Source of the DNA: Miltoncostaea sp963771025
GTDB taxonomy: Bacteria > Actinomycetota > Thermoleophilia > Miltoncostaeales > Miltoncostaeaceae
Assembly: GCA_963771025.1 (NCBI GenBank)
Contig: CAVYRL010000001.1
Coordinates: 868,001-932,000, forward strand
Direction: 5' to 3'
DNA length: 64,000 nt
In this document: positions 7,615 to 15,955 of the stretch, one piece after another
How the letters are laid out: each line of letters begins with the position of its first letter
Numbering within the stretch: the first letter of the stretch is position 1
Notes under the pieces: generated by a model
Database searches by the model: none
What the model was told of the DNA's origin: nothing
What the model saw: only the letters and a program-made list of their open reading frames with translations
Program-made: the position numbers and the translations under genes

Positions 7615-8677
7615 GGATGAGCTGCCCGGCGGCGCTTCGGCCTACCAGGCGCAGCCCGGCCCGCAGGTGCGGCTGACTGTCGGCGAGCGGGTGATGTCCT
7701 TGGTCAGGACGTACGTGGCGCCGGAGGCCGTGGTGGTCGAGAGGGTGTAGCCGCGGGCTCCGAGGCCGCTGACCGAGACCTCGTTGTGGATCGCCTCGGC
7801 GCCGGGCGCCGCGAGCCAGCTCAGGTTGGGCTCGGTGGCCCTGAGCTCCCCCGGCGTGATGGCGTCGTAGCTCTCGGTGTCGACAACGACCGACTCCAGG
7901 GTCGTCGCGCCGGTGCGCAGGAGCGACTGAGCGGTGGCACCCGATGCCTTGTCCCGGCTGCTCATGAAGATCGGGATCATCAGCGCCGAGAGCAGGCCGA
8001 TCATGATCACCGTCACCAGCAGCTCCACGAACGTGAAACCTCTCTGGCGTTGACGACCGGGATTCGCGTCGAGTGGTGTCCGGGCCATGTTCCCCTCCGT
8101 GAGATGGATCTGTGCGTGTCTGCACATCCACGGTAGGAACCGAGTCCTCTTCGTCTGCTGATCCGCCGGAGGGTGCCGGGCTCCCCGTCCGGACGGGCGG
8201 GGCTCCCCCGTCCAGCCATCGCCGCTCGGAATGCCACCGCTGCATCGTGCGCCGGCTCGGCGCCGTGGCCGGATCGGGGTCGTGGCGGGCGCGCAACTCG
8301 CGCGCGACGGCGTCCAGCGGCTCCCCGCGGGCGAAGCGCGCCTCGGCCTCCCGACGCAGCGCCGGCCAGGCGTAGGAACCGGGGAGCTCCCGCCCGGAGG
8401 CGAGCCGGGAGATGCGGGCGAGGTGCGCGTCGAGCGCCCGGTGCCGCGCCCGCGTGAGGCAGCCGGCCGCCTCCCAGACGGACATCAGGCTGACGGCGAG
8501 ATCGCGCCCCGCCCGGCGGCGGGCGAATTCATCCGAGCCGTGGTCGGCGCACAGCCAAACGCGCACGCCGAAGGGAAGGTGCAGGGCTGCCCGAGGGCCG
8601 CGACCGGGCCCCATGCAGATCGCGCAGGGCGGAGACGCCCCCATCCCCCGGGCTTTGTAGAACGTCTTGGCGGGCAC
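7508..8677 (-). CDS. hypothetical protein with CxxC/CxxH cluster; 3' half overlaps the prepilin gene
   Basis: The first about 170 residues look like a real protein: CAIC followed about 28 residues later by CADH (a possible zinc site), two charged helices, and a helix-turn-helix-like tail SRRTMQRWHSERRWL. I do not recognise the family. In this frame no stop occurs until 7508, so the remaining about 200 codons run over the whole prepilin gene and the thiL 3' end in another frame. That 3' part is probably not genuine and suggests a lost stop or small frameshift near 8100-8180. The start may be GTG 8677 or ATG 8644. Confidence 0.4.
   Translation of the reverse strand: MPAKTFYKARGMGASPPCAICMGPGRGPRAALHLPFGVRVWLCADHGSDEFARRRAGRDLAVSLMSVWEAAGCLTRARHRALDAHLARISRLASGRELPGSYAWPALRREAEARFARGEPLDAVARELRARHDPDPATAPSRRTMQRWHSERRWLDGGAPPVRTGSPAPSGGSADEEDSVPTVDVQTRTDPSHGGEHGPDTTRRESRSSTPERFHVRGAAGDGDHDRPALGADDPDLHEQPGQGIGCHRSVAPAHRRDDPGVGRCRHRELRRHHAGGAQGHRAQPELARGARRRGDPQRGLGQRPRSPRLHPLDHHGLRRHVRPDQGHHPLADSQPHLRAGLRLVGRSAAGQLILRDRAPTQASPARSHVHRRRGPPGPVPRPRGRRRE
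7642..8088 (-). CDS. type IV prepilin-like protein
   Basis: 148 aa from ATG 8088, preceded by GGAGGGGA. A short basic leader ends at the prepilin-peptidase site RGFTFVELLVTVIMIG: Gly before Phe, Glu at +5 and a long hydrophobic helix. The C-terminal domain is short, with a Cys pair (TCGPGCAW) at the end that could form a loop. No pilus ATPase, platform protein or peptidase gene is nearby, so it is an orphan minor pilin or pseudopilin. Convergent with thiL, 27 bases apart. Confidence 0.87.
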   Translation of the reverse strand: MARTPLDANPGRQRQRGFTFVELLVTVIMIGLLSALMIPIFMSSRDKASGATAQSLLRTGATTLESVVVDTESYDAITPGELRATEPNLSWLAAPGAEAIHNEVSVSGLGARGYTLSTTTASGATYVLTKDITRSPTVSRTCGPGCAW

Positions 8678-8924
8678 GGGAGCGATGCTGGACGACTCGA
8701 GCGCGCGGCGGAACCCTCAACTGCGCCGCCCATGACGGCTCGTTGGTCCGGGCCGAGTCACGCGTGGAACTCCCCCAGTGAGCTCCGCACGCGGTCCGGA
8801 ACGGATTCGCATCCGAGATTGTGGCTGGCGCTCCGTTGTGGGGTCCACGCCAATTGGCATCGTCAGACACGCCAATTGGCGCCCAACAACCACACGGGAC
8901 CGAGGGAGCCCCCCGCCCCCGGAA
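8678..8924. other. intergenic stretch between ftsH and the CxxC protein gene
   Basis: About 250 bases with no convincing open frame. Its one notable content is the tandem GCCAATTGGC pair at 8849-8880. It lies downstream of the ftsH stop and upstream of the CxxC-protein start, so it could hold that gene's control region. Confidence 0.5.
8849..8880. repeat. tandem perfect palindromes GCCAATTGGC, 22 bp apart
   Basis: Two perfect copies of the 10-base palindrome at 8849-8858 and 8871-8880, 22 bases start to start (two helical turns), each preceded by CAC/ACAC. Same geometry as the pairs at 4003 and 36453. The site is intergenic, about 170 bases upstream of the minus-strand gene starting at 8677. 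An operator or binding site for a dimer pair is the simplest reading. Confidence 0.7.
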
Positions 8925-10751
8925 TCAGCGCAGGGAGGGGCTCAGTCGGCGGGCTGAGGGGCGGGGGCCGAAGAGATCTGAGAGGTCATCCCTCTCCAGG
9001 GCCTCCTCGGCGATCAGGCGGTCGGCGGCGGTGTGGAGGAGATCGAGGTTCGTCGTGAGGATCTGCGTCGCGCTCTCGAATGCCTGGAGGACCAACGCCC
9101 TCGCCGCGGCTTCGGTGCGTTCGCCGGCCTCGGCTCCCTGCGCTCCGGGGAGGCCGCCTTCCAGGCTCTCACCGGTCGTGGGCGCGGACATGGCCAGCTC
9201 TCCGACCATCCGGCGCGCGAGGGTGGCGCTGCGGAGCAGATCGTCCGCGGCTCCGCTCGTGAACTCGCCGAAGACCAGCTCCTCGGCGGCGCGGCCGGCC
9301 ATCATCATGCCGAGGCGCTCGACGCATTCCTCGCGGGTCGCGAGGAACTTGTCCTCGTCCGGCAGGGAGACGGTCACGCCCAGGGCCTGCCCCTGTGGGA
9401 TGACGGTCACGCGCTCGACGGTGTCGCAGCGGGGGCTCATGTGTCCGACCAGGGCGTGCCCCATCTCGTGGTACGCGACCAGCGCGCGCTCGTCGTCGGA
9501 GAGGATCCGGCCGCGGCGCTCGGGGCCCGCGGCGAGCCGCATGAGGGCCTTGCGGAAGTGCGGCATCGACAGGGAGTCTGTTCCGGCGCGGGCGGCCTCG
9601 AAGGAGGCCTCGTTGCAAAGGGCCGCCAGATCGGCGCCGGCCATGCCGACCGTGAACGCCGCGACGGCGGCCGAGTTCGTCCCGGGAGCGAGCGGGCGCC
9701 CGCGCAGGTGGACGTCCAGGATCTCGCGGCGCGCCTCGCGGCCCGGCAGGCCGACCGCGATCTTGCGGTCGAAGCGCCCGGACCGGACGAGGGCCGGATC
9801 GAGGTCGTCGAGCCGGTTGGTGGAGGCGAGGACGACGACCGGGCGGGCCGGATCCTGGGCGAAGCCGTCCATCTCGGTGAGGAGCTGGTCGAGCGTCTGC
9901 TCGCGCTCGCCCGACGAGGCGTGACCGGTGCGCTTGGCGCCGACCGCGTCGATCTCGTCGATGTAGACGACCGCGGGGGCCGCCTTGCGGGCGGCGGCGA
10001 AGAGCGCACGGATGCGCTTGGAGCCGAGCCCGGAGTAGACCTCGACGAACTCCGAGCCGGACGCGCTGAAGAAGGGCACGTTGGCCTCGCCGGCGACGGC
10101 CCGGGCAAGCAGGGTCTTCCCCGTTCCGGGCGGTCCGTGCAGGATGATCCCGCTCGGCAGCGCCGCGCCCACCTTCTCGAACCGCGCCGGATCGCGCAGC
10201 ACCTCGACGATCTCGCTCACCTCGCCGCGGATCTCGTCGACGCCGGCCACGTCCTGGAACCGTGTCGTCGACTTCACGGCCTTCACCTGGTGCTTGAAAC
10301 GGGCGCCGCCGGCCATCCGCAGCGCAAGCGCCGACACGACCACCAGGCCGAGGAGCAGCACGAGCGGACCCCAGGTCTGCACGAGGTACTCGATGTTCAG
10401 CCCGCCGCCCCCGCCGGAGACGTCGCCCACGGCCGCGGGCTCGGCGGCCGGCTGCTTGACGCGCAGCGGAACGTCGCCCTTCTGCGCCGAGTCGATGACC
10501 CGCTCGGTGAGCCCGGTCGGCAGCGCGGTCTCGCGCCGCTTGCCGTCGATCACGAGCGTCAGGCTCTGCGCGCCCGGGCTCGCGTCGAGCACGGCGGCGG
10601 ACGGGACCCCGTTGTCGAGCAGCTCGAGCGCCTGGGAGAGCGGGATCGGCGTCGGCGTGGCGACGGCGCCGAGCGCCGGCATCGACGCGACCATCACCAT
10701 CGTCGCAACAGCGGCGACCAGCGCTCCACGCATCCAGTGTCGCGTCCGCAT
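8925..10751 (-). CDS. ftsH: FtsH-type ATP-dependent zinc metalloprotease
   Basis: 608 aa membrane-anchored AAA+ protease. An N-terminal hydrophobic segment (about 8-28) and a second one (about 126-147) flank a small extracytoplasmic domain. Walker A GPPGTGKT is near 206-213, Walker B VVYIDEID near 261-268, and the second region of homology ends RSGRFDR near 329. The zinc site is HEMGH (about 428-432), where most FtsH have HEAGH. The third ligand Asp is in the FTSGAADDL region. Divergent from the zincin gene at 10869. Other FtsH paralogues may exist outside the window. Confidence 0.93.
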   Translation of the reverse strand: MRTRHWMRGALVAAVATMVMVASMPALGAVATPTPIPLSQALELLDNGVPSAAVLDASPGAQSLTLVIDGKRRETALPTGLTERVIDSAQKGDVPLRVKQPAAEPAAVGDVSGGGGGLNIEYLVQTWGPLVLLLGLVVVSALALRMAGGARFKHQVKAVKSTTRFQDVAGVDEIRGEVSEIVEVLRDPARFEKVGAALPSGIILHGPPGTGKTLLARAVAGEANVPFFSASGSEFVEVYSGLGSKRIRALFAAARKAAPAVVYIDEIDAVGAKRTGHASSGEREQTLDQLLTEMDGFAQDPARPVVVLASTNRLDDLDPALVRSGRFDRKIAVGLPGREARREILDVHLRGRPLAPGTNSAAVAAFTVGMAGADLAALCNEASFEAARAGTDSLSMPHFRKALMRLAAGPERRGRILSDDERALVAYHEMGHALVGHMSPRCDTVERVTVIPQGQALGVTVSLPDEDKFLATREECVERLGMMMAGRAAEELVFGEFTSGAADDLLRSATLARRMVGELAMSAPTTGESLEGGLPGAQGAEAGERTEAAARALVLQAFESATQILTTNLDLLHTAADRLIAEEALERDDLSDLFGPRPSARRLSPSLR

Positions 10752-10856
10752 CGGCCCTCCCCTTCGGGTCCATCCGTGTGATCACAAGGAAAGCGGGGAG
10801 CGCGGCCGGGGATAACCAACGGATGAGGGGCACCGGCCCCCCGACCGGGGAGTCAC

Positions 10857-10862
10857 TACGAT
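10857..10862 (+). promoter_or_regulatory. -10 element TACGAT of a leaderless-type promoter
   Basis: TACGAT fits the actinobacterial -10 pattern TANNNT and ends 6 bases before the GTG at 10869. There is no Shine-Dalgarno before that GTG, so transcription probably starts at the start codon. No good -35 is visible. Confidence 0.5.
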
Positions 10863-10868
10863 CGCTTC

Positions 10869-11213
10869 GTGAACGTCGACCGGGCAGAGTTCGAGCGCCT
10901 GGTGGGAGAGGCTATGGATTCCGTCCCCGAGCCCTTCGCCAGCGCCCTCGATGAGGTGGCCGTGGTGGTCGAGGACCATGCCCCGCCCGGCATGCCGCCG
11001 CTCTACGGGCTGTACACCGGCGTACCGCTCATCGAGGGTGTCGTCGTCTCGGGCCTGCTCCCCCCGCGGATCGCGATCTACGTGCATCCGCTGACCGACC
11101 ACCACACCGACCGCGCCGACCTGGTGGAGCAGGTGCGGATCACCGTGCTCCACGAGCTCGGGCACCATCTGGGATTCGACGAGGAGCAACTGGATGAACT
11201 CGGATACGCCTGA
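10869..11213 (+). CDS. minimal zincin metallopeptidase-family protein (DUF1025 type)
   Basis: 114 aa. The C-terminal HELGHHLGFDEEQLDEL carries an HExxH zinc motif with a downstream acidic helix, the signature of the small metallopeptidase family found in actinobacteria. The middle LYGLYTGVPL, PPRIAIYVHPLTD region also fits. Substrate unknown; cytoplasmic, no signal peptide. The GTG start is supported by the TANNNT element 6 bases upstream. Overlaps the next gene by 20 bases, so the two are probably co-translated. Confidence 0.85.
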   Translation: MNVDRAEFERLVGEAMDSVPEPFASALDEVAVVVEDHAPPGMPPLYGLYTGVPLIEGVVVSGLLPPRIAIYVHPLTDHHTDRADLVEQVRITVLHELGHHLGFDEEQLDELGYA

Positions 11214-11781
11214 CGGCGACGCGATCGTCGCGGCGATCCTCGGGCGCCGCAGCATCGGCAGGATCGCCCCCGACCCGATCCCCCGGGCCCGGGTGGAGGA
11301 GCTCCTGGAAGCCGCGGTCCGCGCCCCGAACCACCACCTCACCAACCCCTGGTGGTTCGTGGTGATCACCGGCGACGCCCGCCGCGAGATCGGTGAGGCG
11401 TTCGCGCGAGCCAGCCTGCGGGCCGACCCGGGCCTCTCGCCTGCCGATGTCGAGAAGGCCGCGAACCGGCTGGAGCGTGCACCGGTCGTGATCGCGTGCT
11501 GTGTCCGGCCCGGCGAGGATCCTGTACAGGCGCGCGAGGATCGCGACGCCGTCGCGGCCGGCATCCAGAACCTGCTGCTCGCAGCCCGAGCCCGCGGCCT
11601 GGCGAGCATGTGGCGCACCGGAGCGATGCCCGACTGCCCCGAGGTGCTCGATGCCTTGGGGCTCGGCCCCCGCGACGCGGTGGTCGGGTTCGTCTACCTC
11701 GGCCTGCCGATGGGACCGGACCCCGCGAACCGTTCGCCGCGCCCCGATGTGGCTGAGCTCTCGGTCTGGCGTGGCTGGTGA
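11194..11781 (+). CDS. nitroreductase-family flavoprotein
   Basis: 195 aa. FMN-dependent NAD(P)H oxidoreductase fold: ILGRRSIGRIAPDPIPRARV at the N-terminus (Arg pair binds FMN phosphate), AAVRAPNHHLTNPWWFVVI, and GIQNLLLAARARGLASMWRTG in the second half, which corresponds to the flavin-binding helix. Physiological substrate unknown. The start lies inside the preceding zincin gene. Confidence 0.88.
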   Translation: MNSDTPDGDAIVAAILGRRSIGRIAPDPIPRARVEELLEAAVRAPNHHLTNPWWFVVITGDARREIGEAFARASLRADPGLSPADVEKAANRLERAPVVIACCVRPGEDPVQAREDRDAVAAGIQNLLLAARARGLASMWRTGAMPDCPEVLDALGLGPRDAVVGFVYLGLPMGPDPANRSPRPDVAELSVWRGW

Positions 11782-11830
11782 GCCGGCGCTACGGTGGAGG
11801 ACCGACCGTCGCGCCAAGGAGCACGTTGCG

Positions 11831-12160
11831 GTGACCGACACCGGATCCCCCACCCTGTACGCGGAGATGCTCCCGCTGGTCGAGGCGGGCGCGACGATCG
11901 AGCAGGCGGCCCGGCGCTTCGGCGACGACGACGGCGTCGCGGAGATCGCGGCCGGATTCATCCGCTGGCGCGCACGTGAGCAGGGTGACCTGAGCGGCGA
12001 TCCGAGCGTGGCCCTCGCCCGCTTGGCGGACGAGTTGCACACGGCCCAGAACCACATCGCGGCCCTCGAGGCCGAGGGTCGTGACCTCCGCCGCGAACTC
12101 CACAGGGCTCAGCAGGCGATCGCGCGCGCGCGCGTCATCCTCGAGAGCGCTCCCGATTAG
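11831..12160 (+). CDS. small coiled-coil protein of unknown function
   Basis: 109 aa starting at GTG 11831, with AAGGAG (11816-11821) nine bases upstream. A longer open frame reaching back to 11501 overlaps the nitroreductase and is not supported. The N-terminal part is helical (TLYAEMLPLVEAGATIEQAA, then ARRFGDDDG); residues about 60-105 are a charged heptad-like helix rich in Glu, Arg and Leu. Not recognised; cytoplasmic. Confidence 0.65.
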   Translation: MTDTGSPTLYAEMLPLVEAGATIEQAARRFGDDDGVAEIAAGFIRWRAREQGDLSGDPSVALARLADELHTAQNHIAALEAEGRDLRRELHRAQQAIARARVILESAPD

Positions 12161-12208
12161 CCGCACGGCCGAGCCGCCGTCCGCTCGACGGCGACTCGAC
12201 GCGCGTGC

Positions 12209-12886
12209 TCAGGCCGGGCGCTCGGGCGCGTTCTCGAGCCCCGAGACGGAGAGGCTCGCCTCCCCCCCATAGCGCTTGTTGAGGTTGATGATGATCGCCG
12301 TCATCCCCTCGAGGATGAGGGCGTTGGCGAGCGGGCCGGCGTCGAGCCCGCGGGTACCCGGAATGGCGGCCGTGAGCGCGATCACGGCCTCACGCGCCTC
12401 GCGGCTCTTGCCGCATACCAGCACGTCGGCGTTGAGGTGATGCTGCGCCTGGAGGCCGGCGGCCGGCAGGTTGTTGTACGCCACCACGACCTTGGCCTCG
12501 GGGGCGAGCTCCTGGATCTGGTGACCGCACGACGCATAGGGCAGGGCGTCGCCCTGCTCGGCGATCGCGCCGCTCTTGCCGAACCGGAGGGCGTTGACGA
12601 CCGACACCACGACCTTGCCGGCGAGGGCGTCGGCCATCGGCGGGATCGTGGCCTCGATGCCCTCCCAGGGGATCGAGACGACGGCCATCTCCGCCGCGCC
12701 GGCCGCGGCGACGTTGTCGAGCGGCGTGAAGGTGCCGCTCGGCAGCGCCTCGCGCAGGGTCTCAGCGGCCTGGTCGGCCCGCTCCTGGCTCCGGGAGCCC
12801 ACGATGATCTCGTGGCCTGCGGCGGCGAAGTTGATGGCGAGGCCGCGGCCCAGGTCGCCGGTACCGCCGAAGATCGCAATTTTCAT
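12209..12886 (-). CDS. npdG: F420-dependent NADP reductase (NPDG family)
   Basis: 225 aa. Transfers hydride between F420H2 and NADP+. Rossmann start MKIAIFGGTGDLGRGLAI, then IIVGSRSQERA, whose Ser-Arg pair contacts the NADP 2'-phosphate; VVSVVNAL and AYNNLPAAGLQ follow, and the C-terminal helix GPLANALILEGMTAIIINLN lines the F420 pocket. It lies 4 bases after folD, so F420H2-derived NADPH and folate one-carbon redox may be co-expressed. Confidence 0.93.
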   Translation of the reverse strand: MKIAIFGGTGDLGRGLAINFAAAGHEIIVGSRSQERADQAAETLREALPSGTFTPLDNVAAAGAAEMAVVSIPWEGIEATIPPMADALAGKVVVSVVNALRFGKSGAIAEQGDALPYASCGHQIQELAPEAKVVVAYNNLPAAGLQAQHHLNADVLVCGKSREAREAVIALTAAIPGTRGLDAGPLANALILEGMTAIIINLNKRYGGEASLSVSGLENAPERPA

Positions 12887-12890
12887 CTGG

Positions 12891-13766
12891 TCACTCGTCT
12901 CCCGTGTGTGTGCTCTCGCCGGCCCGTCGTCGGGCGGCGTCGAGGGTGTTGGACAACAGGTACGCGATGGTCATGGGACCGACCCCACCGGGGACCGGCG
13001 TCAGCCATCCGGCCACCTCGGCGGCCTCGGCGGCGGCCACGTCTCCGCGCAGGCCGTCGTCGGTGCGGTTGATGCCCACGTCGATCACCGCGGCGCCGGG
13101 CTTGATCCAGTCGCCGCGGATCATCTCCGGCCGCCCCACCGCGGCCACGAGCACGTCCGCGGTGCGGCAGAGGGCGGGCAGGTCGCGGGTGCGCGAATGC
13201 GCGACGGTCACCGTCGCGCTGCGGGCCGTCAGCAGCAGGGCCATCGGCTTGCCCACGATCAGGCTGCGGCCCACGACGACCGCGTTGGCGCCCTCCAGCG
13301 GGATGCCCGCGCGGTCGAGGAGCCACATGATCCCGGCCGGGGTGCACGACACCGAGCCCGGCTCACCGCGGATCAGGCGGCCGAGGTTGACCGGCGCGAA
13401 GCCGTCCACGTCCTTGTCAGGGTGGATGCGGTTGGCGATCCGCACCTCGGACAGCTGATCCGGCACCGGGAGCTGCACCAGCATCCCGTCGATCGTGTCG
13501 TCGGCGTTCAGCTCGTCGATGACGGCGTCGAGCTCGGCCTCGGTCGTCTCGAGCGGCAGCACGACGCGGCGGGAGATCATCCCCGCCTCCTCGGCCGCGC
13601 GTGCCTTGCCGGCCTGGTACAGCTCGGACGCCGGGTCGGCGCCCACCTGGATCCCGGCGAGCCCCGGGGGACGGCCGTGCCGCGCCGCGAACGCGGCCAC
13701 GCCCTGCGCCACCTCGGCGCGAAGCTCGGCCGCCGCGGCCTTGCCGTCGATGATCGTCGCCGCCAT
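12891..13766 (-). CDS. folD: bifunctional methylenetetrahydrofolate dehydrogenase/cyclohydrolase
   Basis: 291 aa. Interconverts 5,10-methylene-THF and 10-formyl-THF with NADP. Motifs: GADPASELYQAGK with the catalytic Lys, DGMLVQLPVP, DKDVDGF, CTPAG, the NADP-binding VVVGRSLIVGKPMA, and the C-terminal PGGVGPMTIAYLL. The ATG directly abuts the pcrA stop codon. The C-terminal tail is short and charged. Confidence 0.96.
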   Translation of the reverse strand: MAATIIDGKAAAAELRAEVAQGVAAFAARHGRPPGLAGIQVGADPASELYQAGKARAAEEAGMISRRVVLPLETTEAELDAVIDELNADDTIDGMLVQLPVPDQLSEVRIANRIHPDKDVDGFAPVNLGRLIRGEPGSVSCTPAGIMWLLDRAGIPLEGANAVVVGRSLIVGKPMALLLTARSATVTVAHSRTRDLPALCRTADVLVAAVGRPEMIRGDWIKPGAAVIDVGINRTDDGLRGDVAAAEAAEVAGWLTPVPGGVGPMTIAYLLSNTLDAARRRAGESTHTGDE

Positions 13767-15908
13767 TCAGCCGACCTTTCTCATGGGCGCGGCGCCGGCC
13801 ATCAGCCGCCGCTCGGCGCCATCCTCCGCGAACCGCACCTTCACCAGGTCCCCCCCGCCCTCGATCGCCGTCACCACACCCTCGCCGAAGGTCGCGTGGA
13901 CCACCGAATCGCCCGTCGCCAGCGCGGGCGCGCGCACGCGTGCGCCCGCCGGGACCGTGACGGCGGTCGCCGTCGACCGCCGTCCCCCGGGCGCCGCCGC
14001 CAGGGCGTCGGCCGGAATCTCGCCGAGGAACCGTGACGGCAGGCGGTAATCCCGGCCGCCGTGGATCGCCCGGCTCTCCGCGTGGGTGAGGATCAGGTGC
14101 CGCCGCGCGCGGGTGAGGCCGACGTAGAAGAGGCGCCGCTCCTCCTCCAGCGTCTCGGGCGTGTCCGAGCGCGAATGCGGGAACAGGCCCTCCTCGAGCC
14201 CTGTGATGATCACGGTGTCGAACTCGAGCCCCTTGGCGTTGTGGATCGTCATCAGCGTCACCGCCCCGCTCGACGCGTCCACCAGGTCGGCGTCCGCTTG
14301 CAGCGCGATTCCCTCCAGGAAGCCTCCGAGGGTCGCCTCCTCCTCGGAGGCGTCGTACTCGGCAGCGACCCGGACCATCTCGTCGAGGTTCTCGATGCGC
14401 CCCTGGGCCTCGAACGTGCCCTCGCGCTCGAGCGCCTCGCGCAGTCCCGAGCGGTCGATCACCTCCTCGATGACGCGGTCGAGCGGGCTCCCTGCGGCCA
14501 CGCGCCGGCGGATGTCCTCCAGCAGCTCTCCGGTCGCCGCGATGGTCGCCCGCTGGGCCGGCTGGAGGCCCGCGACCTCGTCGGGGCGCAGCAGCGCGGC
14601 GCCGATCGGCAGCACGTGCGCCGCGGCGAAGGCCTCGAGCTTGGCGATGCACCCCGGCCCGAGCCCGCGCTTGGGCGCTCCGAGCATGCGAGCGAGGCTG
14701 ACGCCGTCGGCCGGGTTGGAGACCACCCGCAGGTAGGCCAGCAGGTCACGCACCTCGGCGCGCTCGTAGAACCGGGGACCACCGACGACCGTGTAGTTGA
14801 CGCCGCGGCGCACCAGCTGATCCTCGATGGCGCGGCTCTGGGCGTTGGTGCGGTAGAAGACCGCGATGTCGGAGAGGCTGTCGCCGCGCCCGAGCGCCTG
14901 GTCGATCGCGCCGGCCACCGCCCGGGCCTCCTCGTGCTCGTCGCGGCACGCGACGGCGGTGATCGGCTCCCCGTCGCCGAGGTCCGTCCAGAGGCGCTTG
15001 GAATGGCGGTGCGGGTTGCGCTCCACGACCGCGTTGGCCGCGCGCAGGATCGTGCCCGTGGAGCGGTAGTTCTGCTCGAGGGCCACGACGTGGGCGTTGG
15101 GGTAGTCGCGCTCGAAATCGAGGATGTTGGCCACGTCCGCGCCCCGCCAGGAGTAGATGCCCTGGTCGTCGTCGCCCACCGCCATCACGTTGCGCTGGGG
15201 CTCGGCGAGCGCGCGCACGAGTCGGTACTGGGCGTGGTTGGTGTCCTGGTACTCGTCCACCAGCACGTGCGCGAAGCGCGTCTGCCAGCGCGCGCGCACG
15301 GCCTCGTCGTTCTCCATCAGGAGGGCCGTGACCATCAGCAGGTCATCGAAGTCCATCGCGCCGTTGGCGCGCAGGGCGTCCGCGTAGCGGCGGTAGACCC
15401 GGGAGGCGACCTCGTCGTTGTACGAGCCGTCGAGGGCGGCCATCTCCTCGGGCCCCCGCAGGTGGTTCTTGGCGTCGGAGATCCGCGCCTGGAGCGCGCG
15501 GGGCGCGAACCGCTTGGGGTCGATGTCCTCATCGACGGTGCAGCGGCGGATCAGCCGCAGCTGGTCGTCGCCGTCGTAGATCGAGAAGTCGCGCGCATAG
15601 CCCGCGGACGGCGCCTCGCGCCGAAGGATGCGGACGCACGCCGAGTGGAACGTCGAGGCCCAGATCGCGCGGGCGCGGGGCCCCACGAGCGTGCCGATGC
15701 GCTCGCGCATCTCGCCGGCGGCTTTGTTGGTGAACGTGATGGCGAGGACCGCCTGGGGCGGAACCCCGTCCTCGATCAGTCGAGCCACGCGGTGCGTCAG
15801 CACACGCGTCTTGCCACTCCCCGCTCCGGCCAGCACGAGCAGCGGCCCGTCCCCGTGGAGAACGGCCTCACGTTGGGGAGGATTGAGGCCGGCGAGCGGG
15901 TCGGGCAC
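13767..15908 (-). CDS. pcrA: UvrD/PcrA-type ATP-dependent DNA helicase
   Basis: 713 aa, superfamily 1A 3'-5' helicase for repair and replication restart. N-terminus LAGLNPPQREAVLHGDGPLL, Walker A AGAGSGKT near residue 30, AITFTNKAAGEMRER (motif Ia), VDEYQDTNHAQYRL (motif II), VGDDDQGIYSWRGAD (motif III), EQNYRST (motif IV), TIHNAKGLEFD (motif V) and FYVGLTRARR (motif VI). The last about 60 residues form the usual variable C-terminal Tudor-like tail (VVHATFGEGVVTAIEGGG). GTG start. Confidence 0.95.
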   Translation of the reverse strand: MPDPLAGLNPPQREAVLHGDGPLLVLAGAGSGKTRVLTHRVARLIEDGVPPQAVLAITFTNKAAGEMRERIGTLVGPRARAIWASTFHSACVRILRREAPSAGYARDFSIYDGDDQLRLIRRCTVDEDIDPKRFAPRALQARISDAKNHLRGPEEMAALDGSYNDEVASRVYRRYADALRANGAMDFDDLLMVTALLMENDEAVRARWQTRFAHVLVDEYQDTNHAQYRLVRALAEPQRNVMAVGDDDQGIYSWRGADVANILDFERDYPNAHVVALEQNYRSTGTILRAANAVVERNPHRHSKRLWTDLGDGEPITAVACRDEHEEARAVAGAIDQALGRGDSLSDIAVFYRTNAQSRAIEDQLVRRGVNYTVVGGPRFYERAEVRDLLAYLRVVSNPADGVSLARMLGAPKRGLGPGCIAKLEAFAAAHVLPIGAALLRPDEVAGLQPAQRATIAATGELLEDIRRRVAAGSPLDRVIEEVIDRSGLREALEREGTFEAQGRIENLDEMVRVAAEYDASEEEATLGGFLEGIALQADADLVDASSGAVTLMTIHNAKGLEFDTVIITGLEEGLFPHSRSDTPETLEEERRLFYVGLTRARRHLILTHAESRAIHGGRDYRLPSRFLGEIPADALAAAPGGRRSTATAVTVPAGARVRAPALATGDSVVHATFGEGVVTAIEGGGDLVKVRFAEDGAERRLMAGAAPMRKVG

Positions 15909-15955
15909 CTACTCGATCCTACCGGAGGCACCCGACGCCCCACGGGCGCCGGGGG

